Shown: piece by piece, positions 58,482-64,000 of the stretch
How the letters are laid out: the number at the start of each line of letters is the position of its first letter
Position numbering within the stretch: the stretch's first letter is position 1
NCBI GenBank assembly: GCA_902779845.1
Contig: CACZCZ010000005.1
Coordinates: 1 to 64,000, forward strand
Length of the DNA stretch: 64,000 bases
Direction: 5' to 3'
Origin: an uncultured Bacteroidales bacterium
Lineage (GTDB): Bacteria > Bacteroidota > Bacteroidia > Bacteroidales > Bacteroidaceae
Notes under the pieces: generated by a model
Seen by the model: the letters and a program-made list of their open reading frames with translations, nothing else
What the model was told of the DNA's origin: nothing
Database searches by the model: none
Made by a program: the position numbers and the translations under genes

Positions 58482-60824
58482 TCAATGTTTCAATTTCCAG
58501 ACCTTATCGCCCTTACGCACCACATAGATGCCGCTGCGAGCAGGCACTGAAGTGCCGACATAGCGGCCGTCCAACGTATAGACGGCGGTGGGTTCTGCAT
58601 CGAGTGACAGCTCAAGGTCTTGGACAGCCACGTTCGTGCCGAAGTCACTCATTTGGATGTCATCGAGGTTGATGCGTTTGTTCTGATTCCCGTCTTGTGT
58701 GGCAAACTTTAAACGTATTAGACCGTCACGTTTTATCTCATAGCCATAACGCTTCCACTCGCCGCTGTTGAACGCAATGTCTTGCGCTACAGGTGTCCAC
58801 GTCATACCGCCATCGAGACTGTAGCTAACGTTGAGCTTCACGCCCGTATCTTTATTGTAGAGTCCTGCATAGAACCAAAGGGAATCGCAGCCACCCACCT
58901 TATCATCCTGCATGGTGATGGAACCACCTATCTGCATTCTGACACTGCGACCGTCGTTATGGAAGACTTCTGAACCGCTGATTAAGGCCCTATTCATCAC
59001 CCATGTGGCAGCATCACAGGTGGCAATGCCCTCTGCATAACCAGCCGCGGACTTACTGCCCAGTTCAAAGCCCTCGAAGAAGGCCTTGGAGGCATCCACG
59101 GTCGCGGAGAGGGTCACGATGCACTCTTCCAAGCCCTTGGTCGTGAGTACCATCTCACCTTCGTAGTCGCCAGCCCCCATCCCTGCACATAGACGCACCA
59201 GGAACTTCTGTTCGGAGCCTGTCAGCACCAACGTCTGCGACCAATCCTCACCATCAGCGCTCACCTCGAAGGGCAATTCAAGCGACACAGTGGTCACGTA
59301 TTCGGGCACGGCAACCGCCTTCACAGTCACCTGCACCGCACGACTTGGTCTTTCTGGTGCGGCAGCTATGACAATCGAAGAGGGATCCACGGTGAACACT
59401 GGATTCACCTCGGGCATCAGCACGGACACCTCGTTGGAAGTAGCTTTCACCACCTCGTCTTCAATAATCGACACCGTATAGTAATACAAGGTATTGGCTT
59501 GGACACTCGTCACCTGATATTGCGTATCCTGAGTCGTATATGTCTTATAGATATTGTGGGAGCCGTCCGTGTTCTTCGTATAGACCTCCAGCGTGTAAGT
59601 CGCACCTGGTTCATACGCCATCCAATTAGCCGTGAAACGACGCACATAGGGGGTGCAGACGATATCTGTAGCCTCATAAGCCGGAATACCATCCACAAAG
59701 GAGATGCTCAGCGGGTTCGTTTGCGAGACACCTCCTCCCGTGATAGTGAGGGCAGCCGCGTAGTGCCCTGCGGCCTCCGGCTTGATCCTGAGGGGTACGG
59801 CATAGCCCGCCTCCAGCTGCTCCGCACTCACCTGGGGTGTTCCAATCTCAAAGGCGGGGTTGTCTACGGTCAGCGTCAGGCCCTCAGCAATATGACGCCC
59901 ACGCACGACCACGACGGTGTCCAGTCCCTTGCTCAAGGCTTGCAGGCCATAGTCGAAAGTCTGCGCTTTCATCGGCACAAAGAGTTCCGATGCGGTCGAT
60001 TGAGGATCAATATAGAAGCGTTCTTCTGCACAATCGCCCCACACATAGTCTGCCAATTCAGGCATATCCACGTATGGATTGCGGTTGCCCTGAATGCCGT
60101 AGATGACCTCGTTGCGGGCGCGCTCAATATCATCCACAGGGTCAGCCTCTGCCCACTGCAGCATCAGCTCATAAACCCACGGCCGCATGGTCGTCCATGA
60201 GGTGGGATCCACGGTGAGCAAGCCCTCGGTGGTCTGCCATTCATCGGTCATGTGTTGGTAGGTCGTGGCCATATAGAAATAGGTACGCGCGAAATCGCCC
60301 TTCCACTCATCGGCAGGTTCCCAAACAGTGATGAGGCTGTCAGTACGGTAGCTGCTACTCTTCCCCACCTTGATGACGCCATTGTCGAACTTGATTTCTC
60401 CATCCACAATGCCGATGGGATTGTTGCTTTTATGTCCGTTGGCATCGCCATCAGCAGGATAGAGGTTAAAGAGGTCGCGATAGGCATTATTCTTTGTATG
60501 TCCCCACCATGAGTTCGCCCAGATGTGCTCGATATTCATGCCGTTCACCGCTTTATTGCCATCGAAGAAGCGTTGTTTATCGCTATAGCGGTCACGCACG
60601 GTGACACCGTCAGGCATCACATCGGCCAAAGCAAAGCCCGACCATGTACTGCCACCCCCATAACTGAGGACAAGGCGTGGTTGAACGAGGTCATGGAGAG
60701 CCGTCTTCAACTGACCTTTGTTCAATCCTTGCACAGTACGAAGATAATCCAACGATAGCGGCTGCGCACATAGTGTGGCAACCACAAGAAACATACAGAG
60801 CTGGAGAAAGGCATACTTTTTCAT
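58482..60824 (-). CDS. Secreted endonuclease I family protein with FN3 and CBM-like modules
   Basis: A 780-residue exported protein. An endonuclease I (EndA/NucM-type) domain spans residues about 25-265: GMNIEHIWANSWWG with the catalytic His100, then NGHKSNNPIG (metal Asn), GDFARTYFYMATTY and DDIERARNEVIYG. It is followed by Ig-like modules, a fibronectin III module (near 395-470) and a beta-sandwich with SLWFYAGLYNKDTGVKLNVS. The tail TLDGRYVGTSVPARSGIYVV plus RKGDK is of the type IX-like kind. Third of three tandem paralogues; it begins ten bases after the second one ends. Likely cuts extracellular DNA or RNA. Confidence 0.88.
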   Translation of the reverse strand: MKKYAFLQLCMFLVVATLCAQPLSLDYLRTVQGLNKGQLKTALHDLVQPRLVLSYGGGSTWSGFALADVMPDGVTVRDRYSDKQRFFDGNKAVNGMNIEHIWANSWWGHTKNNAYRDLFNLYPADGDANGHKSNNPIGIVDGEIKFDNGVIKVGKSSSYRTDSLITVWEPADEWKGDFARTYFYMATTYQHMTDEWQTTEGLLTVDPTSWTTMRPWVYELMLQWAEADPVDDIERARNEVIYGIQGNRNPYVDMPELADYVWGDCAEERFYIDPQSTASELFVPMKAQTFDYGLQALSKGLDTVVVVRGRHIAEGLTLTVDNPAFEIGTPQVSAEQLEAGYAVPLRIKPEAAGHYAAALTITGGGVSQTNPLSISFVDGIPAYEATDIVCTPYVRRFTANWMAYEPGATYTLEVYTKNTDGSHNIYKTYTTQDTQYQVTSVQANTLYYYTVSIIEDEVVKATSNEVSVLMPEVNPVFTVDPSSIVIAAAPERPSRAVQVTVKAVAVPEYVTTVSLELPFEVSADGEDWSQTLVLTGSEQKFLVRLCAGMGAGDYEGEMVLTTKGLEECIVTLSATVDASKAFFEGFELGSKSAAGYAEGIATCDAATWVMNRALISGSEVFHNDGRSVRMQIGGSITMQDDKVGGCDSLWFYAGLYNKDTGVKLNVSYSLDGGMTWTPVAQDIAFNSGEWKRYGYEIKRDGLIRLKFATQDGNQNKRINLDDIQMSDFGTNVAVQDLELSLDAEPTAVYTLDGRYVGTSVPARSGIYVVRKGDKVWKLKH

Positions 60825-60834
60825 GCGCGAAAAA

Positions 60835-62370
60835 CTATTTCACAAAACGTTTATAGGTATAGCCGCCCTTACGGACAATATATATGCCACGCTGCGCGGG
60901 TACTGCGACGCCAATATAGCGGCCATTGATATCGAAGACAGCATCCTCGCCTGCTATGGGGGACATGTAGTTCTGGTCAATTCCCGTAGGCAAGGGCTTT
61001 GCCTTGATGACACAATCGCTCAGTTCCCAAGCCCAGCAGTGGTCGGCATCTGAAGTGTAACGGAAGGCGATATTCACGACCTGACCGGCATAGTCATCAA
61101 GGTCTATGATGCCTGACGAAACAAATTCTGTGAACTTATTCTTTTCAGAGAGATACGCCGAAGGCCACTGCACATCTAATGTCGTCCAAGTGGCATCATT
61201 GGGTATCTGCAGATAATCCATTGAGATGAGGACTTCAAACATAGAGTGAGGGTCGGCACCTGCATTGTAACCTACGGAATGACTGAACAGCATCTTTGCA
61301 CCCTGCATCGAAGTCAAATCCAAAGCAGGCGTTATGAGCCATGCATCACCAGACTTACCATAGTTGAAAGCATTACCGACCATTCCATAGCGTGAATCAT
61401 AGGCCCAAACCTGCGATTGTGTGCCGTCTGCATTGACAATGCGGAAGTCACCGGCTCCATCACCTTTGAAATTTTGGTTGACCAAGATGACGCTATCACC
61501 AGGCTCAGGCGTAGGGGGAACAGGCGGATCGGGGATTTGTCCATCAAGGGAAAATGGGACTTCGGTCTTACTACCCCAGATGTATTCTGCCAAACCCGGT
61601 ATGTCTATGAATGGGTTGCGGTTGTTCTGGAAGCTATAAACAGCCTCATTACGAGCACGCTCGATATCGTCGATAGGGTCATCCTTATCCCATTGCAGAT
61701 AGAGCTCATAAGCCCATGGTTGCAAGGTCGGCCAGTCTGTGTTGGTGAGTGACTTTAGCGCTTCAGACTTCCATGTGAGGTCGCTGTAACATGTCACCAT
61801 ATAGAAATATACGCGTGCGAAATCGCCCTTCCACTTATCTGCGGGTTCCCACAGCTGGATACTGTTGCCCCCCGCACCAGGGCCAGTACCGACCTTCGTG
61901 CATCCGTTATCGGTTTTGGCGGTTGTAACCTTGCCCATGCCATAGTTTCCCTTAGAACTGTTAATGGTGGTCTGACATGGCATAAGGTGATGTATATCCT
62001 TATAAGCTTGGTTCTTTGACCCGCCCCACCAGCTGTTCGCTAACGAATGCTCAATATTCATGCCACTAACGGCTGCATACGGATTGGAAACGTCAAAATA
62101 ACGATGGTCGTTACTGTAGCGGTCACGAACCTCGTTGGTTCCTATGATGCGGTCAGTCTTGTAAAAGCCTGCCCAAGTCTTATCTGCAGACCCCTTGCCA
62201 TAATCAAGGACATCCGCCTTAGCGATAATACTATGCAGCGCGGACTTTAGATTTTCTTTCTTCTCACCAATTGCCTTAGCATAGTACACCTTCAAATCAA
62301 CGCCCTGTGCTGACAGAGTATTGCAGGAAAGAGCACAGAAACACGCTAGTATAACCGTTCGCAATTTCAT
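60835..62370 (-). CDS. Secreted endonuclease I family protein with choice-of-anchor J domain
   Basis: A 511-residue exported protein (signal peptide ending TLSAQ). The endonuclease I domain has GMNIEHSLANSWWGGSKNQ (catalytic His108), NSSKGNYGMG, GDFARVYFYMVTCYS and DDIERARNEAVYSF. A Pro-rich linker (PDPPVPPTPEPGD) leads to a cleaved-adhesin/choice-of-anchor J module (GDAWLITPALDLTSMQGAK) and the tail FDINGRYIGVAVPAQRGIYI plus VRKG. Its start overlaps the stop of the upstream paralogue (ATGA), so the two are translationally coupled. The linker and accessory module differ from both neighbours although the nuclease domain is shared. Confidence 0.9.
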   Translation of the reverse strand: MKLRTVILACFCALSCNTLSAQGVDLKVYYAKAIGEKKENLKSALHSIIAKADVLDYGKGSADKTWAGFYKTDRIIGTNEVRDRYSNDHRYFDVSNPYAAVSGMNIEHSLANSWWGGSKNQAYKDIHHLMPCQTTINSSKGNYGMGKVTTAKTDNGCTKVGTGPGAGGNSIQLWEPADKWKGDFARVYFYMVTCYSDLTWKSEALKSLTNTDWPTLQPWAYELYLQWDKDDPIDDIERARNEAVYSFQNNRNPFIDIPGLAEYIWGSKTEVPFSLDGQIPDPPVPPTPEPGDSVILVNQNFKGDGAGDFRIVNADGTQSQVWAYDSRYGMVGNAFNYGKSGDAWLITPALDLTSMQGAKMLFSHSVGYNAGADPHSMFEVLISMDYLQIPNDATWTTLDVQWPSAYLSEKNKFTEFVSSGIIDLDDYAGQVVNIAFRYTSDADHCWAWELSDCVIKAKPLPTGIDQNYMSPIAGEDAVFDINGRYIGVAVPAQRGIYIVRKGGYTYKRFVK

Positions 62371-63869
62371 TTCACAAGACTTTTTATTGTTCTCTCCCCT
62401 TCACGAATCAGATATATGCCACGACGTGCAGGCACAGAATGCCCGACATATCTACCTTGCTCATCAAAAACGAGGCGCAAAACTGAAGGCCTGCACAAGT
62501 CTTCAACCCTTGTGATAAGCGGTTCTGCGATGGTAACGTCCATGCTTGCTATGCGGCTTTGTCCGTCTTGCGCCATCACCAAGAAGGGATTCATACTACC
62601 CGTCCATGTCATTGTTGCTTTATCTTGCCATTCATAGCTCTTGCCATCAATACTCATATTAGCAAGTTTGCTGTCATAAGCATGGAAGACGACACCGGTC
62701 ACTTCTGCGCCCTCGATGAGTAGCACTGCGCCCTTGTAAAGGCGCACCTCGGCATCTGTCTTAATGACGCCATTCTGCGAAGTATTGGTGTAATAACTTA
62801 TCTTCAAGCCATTAGCTGTTGCAGTGTAGCCATTACCATAAGTGGGGTGCTTCTCTGAGGTCCACGTGCACTGACTGAATACGATACATCCTGAATGAGC
62901 ACCGGGATTATCTGGGGTTACAGGGTCGTCAGGATCAGGGTCGTCAGGATTAGGGTCATCAGGATTGGGGTCGTCAGGATCGGGGTCGTCAGGATCGGGG
63001 TCGTCAGGAATGACTACTTCGCCCTGTCCATGAGGCAATGAGACATCGAAAGCGTATGAGACGCTGTCGCCCCACACGTACTCACAGAGCGAAGGATAAT
63101 CAATGAATGGATTACGGTTCTTCTGCCATTTGTAAACAGCCTCATTACGGGCACGCTCGACATCATCCACAGGATCTTGCTTCGCCCACCGTAGGAACAT
63201 CTTCAAAGCCCAGTCCTTCAGGCCGGGGTATTTCTTGCCGTCGAAGACCTGTGAGGCACTGCCGCCATTCCAATTCGGATGCAGATTCTCGTAGCAGGCA
63301 AGGACATAGAAATAGACACGTGCAATATCTCCTTTCACCTCGTCATTGGGCTCAAAGCACTGCCCGCTATAGCCGCTGACTGTACATGCTCCGAGCTTGC
63401 TATATCCGTTGGCCGACATCCATGTGCCGCCATTGTTCTCGCCAAGCGGGTAATTTCCGCGACGATTGTTGACATAACCATCAGAGGGCACCACCTGCAC
63501 CAGGTCACTCTTCATCTCGCCACTTCCGAACCAGCTCTGCGGCACAAGGTGTTCGCGGTTGTAGCCGTCACCCTCGCCGCTATATGAATGATTCTCTTTG
63601 GGACCGCCGATGACATAATTCGTGGCATTGGAATACCAGTCACGAAGGTAACCATCGGCACGCTTGTCTGTTTCGTGGTAAGCAGAAAGAAGACCGTCAT
63701 ACCCGATGTTGGTATGGTTGTGTATGATACCATAGAGAGCAGTCTTCAAATCAGCCCCCTTTTTATTGTTTGCTCCAGCATAATAAGTGGCTAGATTCTC
63801 AGCCTGTGAAGTCATTGCTACACAAGCGAATAAAAGAATAAGCGTTGAACAAAAACGAGTATATCTCAT
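62367..63869 (-). CDS. Secreted endonuclease I family protein with acidic repeat linker
   Basis: A 500-residue exported protein, first of three tandem paralogues. The start MRYTRFCSTLILLFACVAM is chosen because the signal peptide begins there and the promoter lies just upstream; an open extension of 26 codons overlaps that promoter. The nuclease domain has the most canonical motifs of the three: NREHLVPQSWFGSGEMKSDL (catalytic His107), NNRRGNYPLG, GDIARVYFYVLACYE and DDVERARNEAVYKW. A DPDDP repeat linker leads to a small beta domain and the tail FDEQGRYVGHSVPARRGIYL plus IREG. Probably a surface nuclease. Confidence 0.9.
   Translation of the reverse strand: MRYTRFCSTLILLFACVAMTSQAENLATYYAGANNKKGADLKTALYGIIHNHTNIGYDGLLSAYHETDKRADGYLRDWYSNATNYVIGGPKENHSYSGEGDGYNREHLVPQSWFGSGEMKSDLVQVVPSDGYVNNRRGNYPLGENNGGTWMSANGYSKLGACTVSGYSGQCFEPNDEVKGDIARVYFYVLACYENLHPNWNGGSASQVFDGKKYPGLKDWALKMFLRWAKQDPVDDVERARNEAVYKWQKNRNPFIDYPSLCEYVWGDSVSYAFDVSLPHGQGEVVIPDDPDPDDPDPDDPNPDDPNPDDPDPDDPVTPDNPGAHSGCIVFSQCTWTSEKHPTYGNGYTATANGLKISYYTNTSQNGVIKTDAEVRLYKGAVLLIEGAEVTGVVFHAYDSKLANMSIDGKSYEWQDKATMTWTGSMNPFLVMAQDGQSRIASMDVTIAEPLITRVEDLCRPSVLRLVFDEQGRYVGHSVPARRGIYLIREGERTIKSLVK
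62926..63010. repeat. 15-bp in-frame tandem repeat (DPDDP linker)
   Basis: Five full units of 15 bases plus ten bases (TCGTCAGGATCGGGG and variants), encoding alternating DPDDP/NPDDP on the minus strand. The 15-base period keeps the frame, so copy number can change without truncation. Confidence 0.9.
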
Positions 63870-63892
63870 CCTGCTAATAAGGTAATTCGGGG

Positions 63893-63900
63893 CAAAGATA
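63893..63900 (-). promoter_or_regulatory. -7 element of the endonuclease I - truA operon
   Basis: The minus strand reads TATCTTTG followed by CCCCG, 24 bases before the start. It is the only good promoter seen for the following seven minus-strand genes. Confidence 0.72.
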
Positions 63901-63936
63901 GCTGAAAAAGCTTGAACGGCAAAAAATATCGACAAG

Positions 63937-63968
63937 AAAAGAGCCAAGACCCATGGCCTTGGCTCTTT
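63937..63968 (-). terminator. Terminator of a gene to the right of the window
   Basis: AAAAGAGCCAAG and CTTGGCTCTTTT form a 12-bp stem. A second hairpin, GTTCGCG-TGTG-CGCGAAC at 63977-63994, precedes it on the minus strand, as at the rpsA end (28022-28039 then 27971-28004). Confidence 0.8.
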
Positions 63969-64000
63969 TTAAAGAGGTTCGCGTGTGCGCGAACTTATTT

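Overview
The window comes from a member of the Bacteroidales, most likely a Prevotellaceae-type bacterium. The evidence is the repeated -7 promoter element TAnnTTTG (usually TACCTTTG) upstream of genes, lipoprotein signal peptides, families largely confined to Bacteroidetes (DUF5020, DUF4293, DUF4421, DUF3256, DUF4493, PCMD, DUF5689), a PorT-like protein, a gliding-type C-terminal domain and many proteins with short type IX-like C-terminal tails. I see no phage, insertion sequence with transposase, or CRISPR array.

Layout. 1-1.7 kb: a DUF5020 outer-membrane protein and a six-tRNA operon (Val, Arg, Tyr, Gly, Asp, Asp). 1.7-4.2 kb: an AlkZ-related protein and a secreted tandem alpha/beta hydrolase. 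4.2-14.3 kb: uvrB and uvrA around a bamD - RNA polymerase omega - DUF4293 - periplasmic-binding-like - PorT-like operon, with a decayed retropepsin fragment and a 22-bp repeat cluster beside uvrA. 14.5-26.9 kb: nine same-strand genes, mostly DUF4493 and PCMD lipoproteins plus one beta-barrel and one protein with a sorting tail, which look like one surface-structure operon. 26.9-34.6 kb: pfkA, rpsA, a zinc-ribbon coiled-coil protein, a Nif3-family protein, a DUF308 membrane protein and a secreted nuclease/phosphatase-fold protein. 34.8-44.6 kb: two parallel cassettes, each a secreted protein of more than 1000 residues followed by a 66-residue peptide, separated by an ATPase gene. 44.6-45.8 kb: about 1.2 kb of non-coding repeats. 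45.8-54.3 kb: fbaA, then an operon of TonB-dependent receptor, two lipoproteins and two secreted nucleases. 54.6-63.9 kb: rpmE2 convergent with a probable operon of three tandem secreted endonuclease I proteins, truA, an EamA transporter, DUF3256 and DUF4421.

The genes fit a gut- or rumen-type commensal that invests in the cell surface: many exported proteins, a probable type IX export route, and a concentration of extracellular nucleases (five clear ones between 46.9 and 63.9 kb) beside a TonB receptor, which suggests scavenging of nucleic acid.

The most unusual signals are small repeats. A GC-rich palindrome family lies between genes and also inside the reading frames of truA, uvrA and a lipoprotein signal peptide. 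An AT-rich spacer-like block is translated inside UvrA. Several hairpin families keep a constant core while their stems vary with pairing preserved. The second strong signal is a Thr-Arg motif 26-37 residues after the lipid-attachment cysteine in all six DUF4493 lipoproteins, the spacing at which fimbrial precursors such as FimA are cut by an Arg-specific protease. All family calls were made by eye, without database searches.
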